Position numbers and translations under genes: made by a program
From: Paramacrobiotus metropolitanus
Taxonomy: Eukaryota; Tardigrada; Eutardigrada; Parachela; Macrobiotidae
DNA length: 64,000 nucleotides
NCBI RefSeq assembly: GCF_019649055.1
Contig: NW_026570222.1
Coordinates: 2,108,001 to 2,172,000 of the forward strand
Direction of reading: 5' to 3'
The notes under the pieces: generated by a model
What the model was told of the DNA's origin: nothing
Seen by the model: the letters and a program-made list of their open reading frames with translations, nothing else
Database searches by the model: none
Part shown: piece after piece, positions 13,101-37,476 of the stretch
How positions within the stretch are numbered: position 1 is the stretch's first letter
How the letters are laid out: each line of letters begins with the position of its first letter

Positions 13101-13212
13101 AGAACAGAGCACTTGGTACGTTTTCTTACGGTCATATTACTATCCCGGAATTCGGCTACCATTTTTTGCCAGGTATTTTTTTTAAGGATTTTACAGGATA
13201 CCGATTGCTCGT
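10102..13212. other. Intergenic region upstream of GALNT2 and downstream of the TRP gene
   Basis: About 3.1 kb. It should hold the GALNT2 5' UTR and promoter (10.1-10.5 kb) and the 3' UTR of the TRP gene (near 13.2 kb). Apart from the transposase-like remnant around 11.9-12.1 kb I recognise nothing. A short GC-rich palindrome, CCGGTGGTCACCACCGG, lies at 12344-12360 within a pair of GGTCACC words. Confidence 0.45.
11898..12190 (+). pseudogene. Remnant of a piggyBac-like transposase C-terminus (cysteine-rich finger)
   Basis: The frame entering at 11912 encodes RFDNCSHIREKCERGRCKAC followed by CSKCSVKLHKNCFMKYHV. The order RFD...H......GRCK.C...C.KC.V.L...NCF..YH is the pattern of the cysteine-rich finger that ends many piggyBac-type (DDE_Tnp_1_7) transposases. 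No intact upstream transposase frame remains. The preceding 200 bases contain short frame-broken stretches (for example QEANLPKLTW at about 11800-11836) that could be older parts of the same coding region. Probably a decayed copy; a domesticated finger exon is less likely because no gene model joins it. Confidence 0.45.
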
Positions 13213-23861
<10,649 letters not shown>

Positions 23862-26800
23862 CTTTCTGGACCGCATATATGACAGAGTGTGTGTATATAT
23901 ATGACGATTTAGATGGTTAGTTCGGCTGGATATGTGCCACAAACTGCACAATGCAGTTCAGCCGGCAGACGAGCTGCTTCTCTCCGTTCGTCGGGCCAAG
24001 ATTTATCATACAAACCTTACTAGTGTGACGCTGGCCCTGCCATTAGTCCGCTTCCCGTTTCGCCTTTCCGGTGATTCCGCCCCAGCCACGTCTGCGTTGT
24101 TGTGTGTGTACTGGACCGGTTTGTTTAGATTAAGCAGCGTATGATCTAATAATATGTATAACCAAGCCGGCAAACAGAGCGGCAAAAGGTGTTGTCTGGG
24201 GCCGGTTAAATTGTCACCCAGCTCACAGCAACCAATAATCATAAACAATTTGCCTCCTATGATCGGCTCCCACGGAAGGAGAATCCTCACTTGGATGATC
24301 ACACGCGCAAGGTCCGGACCGGCGAACTAGTGTCCCGGCTTCAAGACTTGATATATATGCTCAATGAGTATTTTAAACACTAGAAACTGGAGCGTCCCCC
24401 CTATAACAGCTAGCTTTATCCCACAATCTAACCACTTCCGGTTTGGCTGCTGTTAGGGATTTTATCAACGCTTGGGATATGTAACAAGGAATCATTCATG
24501 CGCTGTTGATATTTCCTGTTGGTATTATGACACATCGTCGTGTATTGTCGGTCGTTCATTCCGCATCTGCAAATATGATCATTCAAGAACAGCATCGTGT
24601 TTGGCATGCACAGAATTTCTGTGGTCTATTATAGTTCTCTAATCTGCAGGAAAAAAGTGTGATAAGACCCATCATCATAATTATGATGAACTTGATTTCG
24701 AAAAGAAATCTTTTTTTGCTTTGACAGGTGTGGAGCGTATGCGTGATAAAATTTGCATGTGATGACTATCCTGGATTATGAAATACAGTTCACAGTGCAC
24801 ACTGTATAAATAAGTAATACATAGTGTGCTCGATACCAAGATTCTGTTACGTGACGGTAAATTAAACATACAATCTCCAGTATATTGCAGCGCAAAATTT
24901 TGTAACCAGGTGGGAATGGGCACTGATTTACTTTTCCTCTAATTAGATCTTTCTTTTAACAAAATTCGCAATAATGTTTTTGTAATTTATCTCTGTTATA
25001 CTAAAATGGTATGCCACAAAATTTGTCGGCTGTTGTATAATGGTGAAACTAAACAATAAATAAAATAAAGCCGGTTCACTTGTTTCTTTTTCGGCGTTTA
25101 AGTATAAAGATTCAATGTGGGAATGCTCAGCGTTGTACTGGGAGCTGTTCTTCCTTTTCCTCCACATGTTCATTGGAATGGGCATTTCCATTAGAATCTG
25201 TTACTCCAGGTGCAACCATATTTAAACGTACTAAGGAAATTTTTAGATAAAATGAAATACAATAAGCATTATTAACCGTCCTCAAATACGTAGGAACCGA
25301 TAAATGCACTAAGTACAGTGTGCAATATCACTTTATTATATTTTACGAATAATATTAAGTTGAATTTCTACTCGAATACGTCCGTTTTTAATTACACAGA
25401 AACCGATAGAGAAATCCTTTTTCTATCCGTCGATGTAATTATGGTCTTTAGCGAAAAAGCGCACAAAATTAGGCGATTTAAAACTCCTTTAGGTCTTAAG
25501 TTTTTGGCACAACTTTTATTAGTCGGCAACACAGTTGATATCTCTGTTCATGGTGGCGGCAAGTGTGCTGGCCGCTATGCCGAACATGCATTAAAATTCA
25601 TTAGAACGGCGGGTTGAAAAAAGTGTAACCAGGCTCATGTTACAGTATCAAAATCTGCGTACAAGCGACGACACGATCTTATAGTTACAATCTTACACGT
25701 TGCTATGTTATGTTTATTACGAACGCCTATTTTTGGCATGATCAGATACTGTTTGTAAAATAAGTATATTAAAATGCATGTTTTTCAACTTTTTAAATTT
25801 TACAGTTTAAAATTCACCATTTTATCCTTTGCTGTAGTGGATGCGATAAAGGAAAAAAAATACGCTATCTGATAGCACTTTCACTCATGAAATAACTATC
25901 ATCTGACAATTGGCAGTTTAGTTGGCAGTGAAGGGCTTTTATGTAATTATTATAAATTAGTCCCCCTTAAACGGAGGCTGTGTATACCTCTCGACATCGA
26001 GATGTGAGCAGAAAGTTGTGATAGTATCGCAAAGATAGAGCAGAAACAAAAGTAATAAAACTTATCTCTTAATTTTTCCCTATAATTTTTACAAATATAC
26101 GAGCACTGTATCTTGTCTCACGGCATTCGGAGACTGCAAAGTTCAACAGGTACAATATTAATTAGGAGAGGAATTCATAACTTCTAGCGCCGCGCCTTAC
26201 TAATAGGGTATACGGTATTACCGAGTAAAATTACTCTGTATAGAAGTATCTATATACAGAGTACTGTAGGGATTGGATCGTGAGACAGCAGGGCAGCCGC
26301 ATTACTCGTATGAAAATCGATCAGTTTAAAAAAGATAGATACTCGAACAAATAAAAGTGTACAGCTACTTTTTCTCTTTGGTATTATTGCTTTATCATGC
26401 GTAGCAAGTTAACTGTAAAGAAGCTACATAATGCTCTGTGAATGAACAGGGAAGCGAACAATTATTACAATTAGCTACGTATTTACTTCTATGTCGTTTT
26501 GGTACAATTCTTCGGTTGTATCTATACAAAATGTTTAATAACTATTTAATGTTTGCGCGCATCCATGAAAGGTAGGTTACCGACAGAAAGCCAAAACATA
26601 ATTCGAAGTATATTATAATTTGCTATCTGTATATACAACTACAGACTCTGTATACAGTACATCCGTAGACAAGAGCCAAGAACAAATTCAGATCAGGGTG
26701 AATTACAAAACATACATTATTATTTATTAGGCGCTAACATATACTATAATAGGTGCTAATATAATATATGTTCACAAATATAATATATTTGCAACCTATT

Positions 26801-29800
26801 GAGTACATTGTTATCAGTTTATGTACTATTAATTCTAAAACAATTTCACCCATGACTTTCAATCCGATCGGAATCGTCGTGTGTTCATAAAACACAGTAT
26901 GTCGAAGTGCAAAAACGGACGCGGTGGTGCTATAGATATTATCGTCAACCGTAGGTTTCGCTTCATTTAGCTGTTACGACCGTAACCAACCATTTACAAC
27001 AGTGAATTGACATAGTAATCAAGCCATTTATTCTTATCCTAATAGCCATATTTAAGCGATGATTTCCGCTGATCGCTTAATTGACCTAAGCATCGTTTTA
27101 AGGAGTAATATTTTTTTAGGCTATGATGTTGGCTTTTTCACGGATAGGTACGACTGCTAAAAATTTATAGCAGGTTTAGCCAACGCAAGTATTGTACAAA
27201 CAATAAAATTAATTTCAAGCTCATGTACATCATCGCAAGACAGCAAAAAATAACAGTTACCGTGAAATACTCATTTTCTTGATACGTTGTTTATGTGTAC
27301 GGTATACCAATGCCCCATGTGTACTAATACAGTACCCACAAACATTTATAAATACAGGATTTCTGGACTTCGCAATTAAAATTTATTGTGCACCAGTGTC
27401 AGATGTACATGTACAATATGTACAGTATGTATGCACCGACAAAATGTAAAATAAGACTTAAGACATATTTTAAAAAGTGGTCGGCTACTCAATAAACGTT
27501 ATTTCTAGAAAGAGATTCAGCAGAATCGTCAAAAAACCTTAAAAATAACAGGAATACTGCATTCTGCACAACTTTTGAATAGATTTTTGTAGATGTAGAA
27601 AAATTTCATTTAAAAGAATCTGTTTTACATGCCCAAAATTTATTACATTTTAAACTGCAGACAAACAACTCAAGACTGACACAGTACGACAGAAGTACTA
27701 CTTGTATCCTTGTCATTAATTAACGTTGCACCACATCACAAATACAAAGTAAGTAAGGTTACTGTGGCTTTCGATATCTGATCATTTCTGTGATCGAAAA
27801 TCGGAGCCTTAAGCAATCGTGTAAGAAAACGAATAAATGCGGGGATTGTCAGCAATATACAATGTGCTCAATATGACCGTGTTCATTATATTATCGACAG
27901 TAAAAACCCAATCCAGAGATATGCTTTCCTTTTTTACTGTTTACAACACAGAACGAAGGCGCATGGTTGCCAGTAGTCCTTTCGTTGGCTAGCACGGCTA
28001 ACGTAAACATTGCGCTCCATTCATGAAGTCATAGTAGTGCAGTGTTGGCTCAAATCCATGATTTGCGCCAGGAGCAATAAGAAATCCGATAAACAGCTGC
28101 ATAAACTGTGCTATGATTTATGCAGATTTAATTGACACTGATTTCGACAGATTTACATAAAGCCCCTAACAGCACTACGCCCAATATGCGCTGCAATTCT
28201 CTGCTCTAAAAGCTAAAAAGGCCAAGATATTATTCTCACTTTGTGGTGTAGACATATCAATCAAGTACATATAAACAATTTCAAATTTCAAACACCAATA
28301 AAACTGTTTTCTCGCAGTAAAGTACCACCAAAACAAAAATGAGACATTATAATTTGCACTTAATAATGTTCAGCTAACAAGGGAGATGCTACCACAATGC
28401 AGTGAAAATTTGAAGGCGGCCATAACACTTCCGTTTAGTAGGTACAGTTTGGAAACTGTTATCAAAGAATATTCCAGAGCCGATCGGCACAATGAATCAG
28501 TGGTTGTTTTAAATCCAGTTAGCTCCCAAGTCACAAAATGTACTCTACTATTTCGGACCAGGGTAGTTTAAATAGACTTTCGATGCTTGTAATTTAATTA
28601 TAAGTTACCAAGTGTTTGTATTAATCATACAGTATACCTACAGTAGAGGTGCATCAAATGCTGCTTTAGAATCTAGGATACCGGTACCGATCACTCTCAG
28701 GCGTTAAAGTCAATTCGCGTTACGGTATGCTGCCGGTAAATCCGAATGTTCAGTTTTCTAACTGTAAGTTCCGCTGCAGTGAGATACAAGGACTGCAGAT
28801 ATACAAAAAAATTTTCTGAAAACAAAACACGTAGAATTACAATTAAATAATTTATACAGCTACGTCGTATTTTCTTGGAGATTCAATGGCGGGTTCGTAA
28901 ATGCCAGCAAATTGTTTTATTACACATTTGTTCAACTTAAGTATTTGCTTAGCATTATTTATTTACTTGTCGCTACTCTTACGTTTATCACGTTGCCTAA
29001 AAATTAATGTAAGTGCAAAAAATCGTGCAAGAAAATATAAGTAGCAGTACGCATAATTAAATTAGCTATATTGTCAATGCTTCGAAGCTTTAGTTCAGTG
29101 TCCACCGTCCCGGTCCGTTTGACATAGCGCATCGCTCAAATCTACTGAGTACTGTTTTAGTATTGCTTCATTATGTTGTGAACTCTGACTAAAGTATCTC
29201 AGTTCGTTTAAATTAAGAAAATAAAATAATAATATTTTCAAAAGATATTCATTCAGGTGTTGGAAATGTCATATTTTACTTGTATACGTACTGTGATGGC
29301 ATTTTCCTATAACACAACGACATAAAACAGAGATTACAGATGCATGAAACATTTTTTGTGGTTCATGGAGCTTGATAGCAAAAGATGCACTTAATGGCTT
29401 TTCCACATTGAGCAATTGGTTTACGAGGAAATGCACAAAAGAATCGTTGTTTTCTCGTTGTTGCATATGGTCATAAGACTGGAAACTCATCAGAGCTGAA
29501 AGCTAATACGAAATATTTCCGTATTTTTATGGAGCATTCGCGAGCAATATTATATTATTATAAACTTGTCGACCGTTTCGCCGTCGTGCAAATTATAAGA
29601 GGACGCCCATCGTACGGTACAAGACTATGCTGGAACAGCAGCTGAAAGTGACATTCCTGACCATGTTGTTACATACCGTCCAACGACCGCATACATGCTA
29701 ACATGCTAAACCTATAATCATGCGCTGGGCAAATACAGCATAATATATCTACAAGATCTAGAAACAGACGGAACCAGAACAGCAAAACTAGTCTTCCTTC

Positions 29801-32800
29801 AGTTCCTGTTTCAACCTCAGCTCAACATCTGTCAGTCTGAGGACCGTTTAACCTATTTCGGAATGTCGAAGGAATGGATGACACTTATCATTCCAGTACG
29901 TACTGCAAACTACCCAATCCAGACGCTAATGAAAATGCGTGATGTGATGCATAAAGATGTGTGCGCTTGCTTATATTATGCAATTATAAGCAATATCCGG
30001 TCCCATGCTGGCTCTTTAACAACAGTCGTTTGACTGAATATAATTATTATTTAAGATTTTCTGGCAACTTGGTGACTTGTTTTTGCAACGAGAATCGTAA
30101 AAAATGGAATTTACATAAAACTATCCTTTTCGTCATGCAGATTTTACTTACTTAGCCGGTATTACCAAGTTCATTTCACATGATTATTACAGATAGCTCC
30201 TGTCACGTCAGCGGAGATTAAAGCGGGACGTATCGATATCTCGGTAGTCACAAAGCATCATTCATGGAGTAATCCTTCCGATATCTCTATGCAGGGAAAT
30301 TGATAGGCCAACGCAGACCGACCAATAAAACATATCCATCTGTATCAGCTCCCACCGGAAACAGTAATGACATATGAAACAAAATGGTCATTCATTCACG
30401 GTGCACTAGCGCCAGAATAGTCCCAATAATTTGCAATCCGTACAGGGGTGAATACATTAAGCACAACGTTGTTGACACACAACATGCCCGCTAGCGGTAA
30501 ACGATGAATGTCGAAACAATGCGCTTATGACCTCGGCTAACCGTAAGATATTCATGGGATTGGATAGAGCTGGCAGCGTAATCCAGATGACAGAATAATA
30601 TGATTTGTATAATAAGACACTGGCAACATACTTAGCATAATATGTATCGTTCTGGACATTTGATAAATGCCTGCCAACATATACAAATAACACGCGGCGG
30701 CAAACGCTGCAAGCCGGCACTGATGAACCGCGTTCCGCTTCGCTTGTGGCAGTTAGAAAGAGTTAATGCAAGAAATTCGTGGGAACCAATAATACGGGAT
30801 CGGATGCGGGTGAGCCGAACCGCCTGTATGGTGTACAGGGCAGTGCAGCATCTATGAGTCAAAAGAGGAACAAGGGCCAAACCCGGCATCTGCCTATGTA
30901 GATAAACAGATACAGAGGGACAAGAAGTGACTGGTTCCGCCGATATATCCTTCCTGTCAACCAACCACACCAGACGGATGAGTTGCAGGATTCTCCGATC
31001 GGCACACTACTATTGCAAGCGGCATCAACAGCGAGCGACAGCGCCGTTCTGTGATTGCATTACCAGCGTTGGCGGCGGCGCGCGCGAGGGGAGAATAAAG
31101 TTTTGCTTACATTAGCTTCTTCCCAGATACATACAAATATGAGTACTCAACTGCAGTAAATAGGCCGACCCAATGTAAAGACGGAGAAGATTGAGCAAGA
31201 TAGGCTGTGAAGATGGATTTTCAATCTCTTCGCTTCCGCACATGCATCTTCATAATTCACAGTATTGCAGATATTATAAATAATATTTCGTATGTTTGAC
31301 AAAGTTGTATAACAGAAGTGCATGGGGCAATTCAAACTGGCCGTAGGTCGAAGTTACAAAAATTTTCCTGACTTAAGGTTGCAGGATAATTACGTCTGTG
31401 TACTCGTATAGAGACCGCTACATACATAACGCTTCCGCTAGACGTTTGATGTGTTTGTACATGGACAACATTTTGTCCAAGTAAACTTTTCGATCTAAAT
31501 GAGCGCGGGCGCCAATAGCATAATGTTCCGATAGCTAACTGCTAAAAGCCAATTTTCCTTCTCCACTCGGCTTTCATTATAAAAATCTGCACATCTGGCC
31601 AAGCATCGCAACGGGACGTCATCCAAAGGAGGAGCCGCAATTTCCGATGTATCTTGACCGTTAAACTAAAACCGATACTAACTCAAGACAGGAATAGAGC
31701 TTCTTGCCATAACACTCTTTTGCCATTACTTCAAGCTGTTGTTGACTTCTTCCTGGAGTTCGTCAATTAGATACGTAGTAAGAATGAGCTTCGTGCATGA
31801 GAACATGTAATTATACATTCTTAAGACAGCCGTTTGGGAATCTGATCGCAATCCATTATGTAATCCATTTATTTCGGTTCAGCACATATAACCTTTAAGA
31901 AGCTAACAATAAATTATATCTGCGATATTCAATATATATGACCCTGTATCAGAATAACAAGATGTCGAACAAGACCAACCGATACTCATAAAAACTGGTG
32001 TGGTGTTCCTTGTTTTTCATAGACTTATCCAGTCGTTGTGTACACATGTACCGTATTAAATTTTGTTTTCATGTTGTCGGATGCTGGATTCAGTACTACT
32101 TTTCCTGCAGTGTCTAGTACAGTACTGTGTGTTCAGGAATCAACATATACAGAGTTTCAAGATATACAGATTTTGTTTTGATACAAGATTTATGCGAAAT
32201 TTTAAAGTCACAAATGCCCAAAAATTTTGTTAAGGGCACGTTTAATGATACACAACGTCTCAAATAGCAAACCGAGGGTCACGAATTGCGATCATATGTA
32301 CAAGTGCCCAAAGAACGTGTAATAATGTATGCGCCGTTCCATACGAATTGTGGTTATTAGCAGATCCGCAACAACTACGTATCTATATCAACATGTACAT
32401 GCATACGGTACTAAATTAAAAACAAGTTAGTTTTTATACGCTATACGGATATTGCATACGTATAAAGCGGTTTTTCCAGATATTCACAATCAAGGGAAAC
32501 CAGCAATTAAACAATGCCTGCTAGCTGCCGAAATTAACGATCATAATGGATCATTCGAGCTGTGCAATTACTTACTACAATGGCTCAAAAAGTTGTTTAA
32601 TGAGCAATACTCCTCCCGAAATCAATAAAACAGATTAAAGTATTCTGATGTTTTCCGTTAATGCGCACTGCAGAATCGGATTTCAGAAAGAAGAACACTA
32701 GGCGTCTGACCACCGGAAAACTGTACAAGCTCGCAAAAGACGCCCTGACAAGGGATCCCTTAGGGATCAACATCAAGTCAGCTTGTTTAAATGAAAAACT

Positions 32801-35800
32801 GACTACCCGTAATTCCCCTGACGACGCAAGAGCAACAAAACCCATTCCTGGCTAATCATGCTACAATCTCGAAATCGGAAACCTTTGCACCATCTTAGAC
32901 GGTAACTGACTTATTAGGGCAGACCCTGGTGTCTGCATGGATGCAGCGCAGTGGCGCACTGCCCGAAACTGCCGGAGACATCCACGCTGCAACGTCCCAT
33001 TACGTTCTGTCTGGTGACCGGCACCCAGCTTGTTAACACACTGGGCCTCTCGTGACTGGATGGAATCGTGAATTATCGGCGCTAATGCATCCGCACATTG
33101 TTTCAGCTGAGCGCCAGCGAACGTCTTAATTACTGCACACACCAAAGCTCTTCTAATCTGACAACACATGGTACTCCGTTACAAGCTTTCCCACGACATC
33201 TTAAGATCACTCGCAATCACGCCGAGTCTACTCAAGCCAATACTATGGATCGGGAGGAGTGCGCACCAGGAGAAAGTGCATCGCCACTGTTTACCAATGC
33301 CGACTGAATTTGTTTGTACATTTTCCGAAAGTCGCTGCGTTCTCTGCTGGTCAGAAATTGAGTTTTTTACTGCCGGAAAGACGGGTACATAAGTAGCGGC
33401 AACATTCCACCCCAGATGCATTGGTCTACGCTGAAACAGTTAAATATCCCAATTAAGACAGCATAACGAAAACTGAAATTTTTTATCTGGAATACAGAAG
33501 AGCTTTGCTCGCTCACACTGTACAAATGTCTAAAAACATACCCTAAGCGGTTTATAAGGTCTATCCGCATTTCCTTTCTTTTTCTTTATTTATTGTACAG
33601 TATTACGAGTACCCGCAAAAACCTAAGCAGTAATCCATTTAATCGACGGTAAAACAACGAATAATATACATTACTTATATAGAACATCTATATTCTATAA
33701 TGGGTAAATTTGGCTGTTGAAGGCACGATCATTTTTCGAAATGCGAAACTCCGCGAAAAGTATACTGAACAGCAATATTAACCATAAACAGTAACGTAAC
33801 TAAAGAAAGCAGCTAGCGTACGCACGCTTATCAAACTGAACTAAAAATTTGATTACAGTATTTAAAGCACTGCAATTTGCGACTATGTAAAATATTGCCA
33901 CCACAATCAGCAACCCAAACTGACAATGGCCTTACCATGTTGGAATTTGTCGAAAAAATTTCTTCTGTGATTTATTTCAATGAACCCTACAAGTAAAGAT
34001 TTCATAAATTGGTTTTTTACAACGACGTCTACCATTCGCACGTCTTTCAGGAAATAGCCTGAAGTTCCTAAACTCTGAACTTCCGTACGCATTCACCGTG
34101 CTGCGCAACCTCCTTTAAATATCCACACATCCCAGAATAACGTTTTGGATGAGTAAAGATCTAGTCATGAGCGTATTAACAGCACGACTAACACCTCCAC
34201 CCACCCGAAACGCTATGGGTTTCCGCAATTTTTTCCAAAACAGGAATCTCGCCGTTCACAAATCTCTCCAAAGAAACCGAGATGGTGGTTTCCGATCCAT
34301 TCGTCTAAGCCGACTATCAACGTCACCTGATGCAAGTATTGATTGTGCAATAAATCCCATCACATGACCTCCCCGAATCCATTTGTCCGAAGTGACCTAT
34401 CAATATCACACCAATTTCCTGCAGAGTTTTTGTCCCCCAAGTCCAGTCGCTTTAGAAATGTCCAGTATGTCATACCAGCAACAGGAGTTCAGCGCAATGA
34501 ATTGTTGTGAGGCGAAAATTCCAGGTTACCACGGTTCACTGCTGAAAAGCCCATTCGTCCGAACAGGTATCCACTCCGTGCTAATTTTATAGAAAGACCA
34601 TATGCATAAAATTAAATACCCTAATAGTTTTTGGAAGGATTTTACTGCGCTTACGACAGTACTAGTTCTTTTAAGTAACTTCAAGGCTTTAACAAGGGGG
34701 CTTACCCTATAGTGCGTCCGCACGAGACTAAAGAATGCTTGAACCATTTTGTAAGTGATAGTACTAGTACGGTTGTACCGTGTATATTCATCGATGCGAC
34801 AGGAAAGACAGTGAAGACGCAAAAACTTCCAGTTTCCTACCGGACTCACGGTCTCTGAATGAACCCTACGTTCCCATTTAGCAGACACGATAAAGCCCTT
34901 GTAGAACCACGAAGAACCACAGTAAATGATCCACAGGGTTTCAAAATCTTCAGTCTAATTCCTGAAATGTACGATCACACAAGGACGTGTGCAATTTGCG
35001 GTAAATCATAAAATATCATCAAGAAAAACCAAAACGGGCAAAGAACCTTCAATCCCCATTTTCAGCTCTCTTCCCGGGAGGACCGGGACGAAATTAAACC
35101 AGAAATGAGAAACATCAAGAAAGTACCGCTCCAGAAATATTCAACAGGTAGGGACAGGCCGTTTCGCTGTTGAGGCATTTCAAGGCATTTAAGGCCGCGA
35201 TTCGCCATCTGTTCATTGTGGTAAGCTGTTATGTTAAAATCGGTGCGAAAAGGTTCTGTATATGCACTGTTTTGCTCAATGCGGCTTCGCATTTGGCATA
35301 ATGAACTTCAGAATCGGCACGTGACTTCAGAGTTGAGAGAGACAACCGCCGATGCCACTGTTATTATTTTGGTCAATTTTTGGTCAATTTTTTTTGGTTT
35401 TTTCACCCGAATAATAAAAAAATGGTTTGTGAATGTCAAATTGCGGTGGGCATCTTTTTTTGGAAACAGACGGTGGCGGGCACCTATTTGTATTTACTCC
35501 CATACGTTAGGGAAGTTGCTCCGCCCATTGTCCTAGAGAGCCTCCAGCCAGTAGTCTCCATTGTACTCGATATGTACGAGTACTGTACTTGTTACTTATA
35601 CTTAAACGTAAAATACTTAAACGTTAATAAAACTTAATATTAATAATTATACAACTATTATACGTGTAATAACAACTATTTTACACTATTATACAACTAT
35701 TATAGTTTCTCAATTATACGTGTGATATACGATAGACAAATATATCTATACTCTTATTTATTAAACTTTATTTACTGCAGAAACTCTGTTCCTGTTTTTT

Positions 35801-37476
35801 CCTGTCTTCTTTCGTGTTTGGCAATCAATGAAATCATAATACTGTTTTTTTATATAGAAAATATTTTTGCTATTGACTTTTGTCTGCTGCCATGAGGGGG
35901 CCTTCGCCCCGTTGCAAAGGACATTAAATCAATCCTTAAAAAACACTTTAATTAATCGTAAACATCCTACACCGCCGCCGCCTCAAAGGAAACAAAGAAA
36001 AACTAGAAGCATGTTCATTTGCGCGATAAGTTCATTTTTTCTGACCTTGCTTTTGAAACCATGCATGGGGCAGGGCAGCCAACTCTAAATTATGTAATTA
36101 CTGTTACCGGTAAAATGCCTTTTGAAAGGCCACATGAGAAACGATATATCTATTATCTATACTCAAGTCAGTTTTTGAAACAACGGACCAGTTTTGAGCC
36201 ATTGCACGGAAACGCAGCAAATTTGCAGGAGACATTCTGCATCGGCAGAATGACCACGTTTACTTACGTACTGGTGTCTGGTGGTCAACAGACTTCACAA
36301 ATTTGTACCAAAGTACTGACTGTACTGCACCTGTATCTATATAGTTTCTGTATCTGTATACCGCATATCTATAAAGTAGTATTATTGTGTGTATTAAATT
36401 CCATTCATACTCGTCGTTTAATATACTGTACTTACTCGTAAATTACGTATACAAGCATACCGGCGCTTCACTGAAAACAGAAATCCAGAGTCTGTGAATC
36501 GTAAATCTACAACTAGGTCATATCCAGGGCACTAAAACTGGGAGGCACCCACACCAACAAGCAGGACCATAGTGTCATGGGCCGCATGGCCATGCCGGGG
36601 TACAGTCCTAATATCGCATGATACAGTAATTATGATTTTCTAAAACTCACCAGTCGACTTGTAGTAACATTCTCTACTTTAATACAATATTATAACTCCG
36701 TAAAGCACTTCAATACAGTTCACATAAAATAAAAATTGTCTACATAAAGGCCACAATATAAATTAATTTTTCATTACAATAATATGCAATGCAGTATCCA
36801 GTATGTCCCACTCCCACCATACTTTGCAACCACGCATTTAAAGGATCAGCCCGCTCAGTGCTGACTTGCCAGGACGTGCGATTACGTTAGGTTCGGACTT
36901 CGGATCTGTGTTTTTGATAAATTAGACTTTAGTCATTAGTGGTTCTCAAAATCAATTCTTCCGCTTATACTATTTGCATCCGCTTTTGTCGGGTTGATTG
37001 CAGATAGAGCAGCTAGCTTCTGACTCTGGTTGTGGAAGCAGGAATGGTTTTGTCATCAGGATTTCAGCCTTCGAGATGCGAAACGGGCTTTGTCTTACAG
37101 TTTTCATCAGGAAGTATTGCAACATGGGTCTCCTTTGCGTAAAGCTGTGTGCCATTGCCATTGGCCATTGCTGCTGCCAGTATTGAATCATTTTATGACG
37201 ATCCTTGTAACTTACCTTGATAACTGTTACTGTATTACAAATTATAATTCCGAATTCTTGATCCTCTTGGGGTATGCGTTATGTGATTGAATGGACGAGG
37301 ATCATTTTGCTAGTGGCGTACTTTTTTCTGATTGCTTAGTGGTGAAGCCCTAAACAGTAAGGGGGGCCTTTTGCGCGATATCATCGTCATTTAGAGACAG
37401 CAGATCTGCCAATTTCCAGACTTGTACCTACAGCAGCCGCTGTGGTGTAGTATGCCTTGAAAAGGATGCTTTGGCG
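23862..37476. other. Gene-poor, AT-rich spacer of about 13.6 kb
   Basis: Between the TRP start and the DOT1L start. No reading frame here has a family signature that I can name, none is longer than about 140 codons, and neighbouring frames do not join into phase-consistent exons. The sequence is AT-rich and full of TGTAC, GTACA and AGTAC words. It probably contains the 5' regions of both flanking genes, distal regulatory DNA and old unrecognisable repeats. A short perfect inverted repeat is at 26232-26263. Confidence 0.5.
26232..26263. repeat. Small inverted repeat (11-bp arms)
   Basis: TACTCTGTATA (26232-26242) and its exact reverse complement TATACAGAGTA (26253-26263) flank a 10-base loop. 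Its function is unknown; it could be chance in AT-rich DNA or the end of a small foldback element. Confidence 0.6.

Noticed and set aside
35867-37290. Several frames of 60-140 codons before DOT1L (including a Cys-containing minus-strand frame at 36970-37191)
   Set aside because: No family pattern; could not be joined to one another or to DOT1L in phase.
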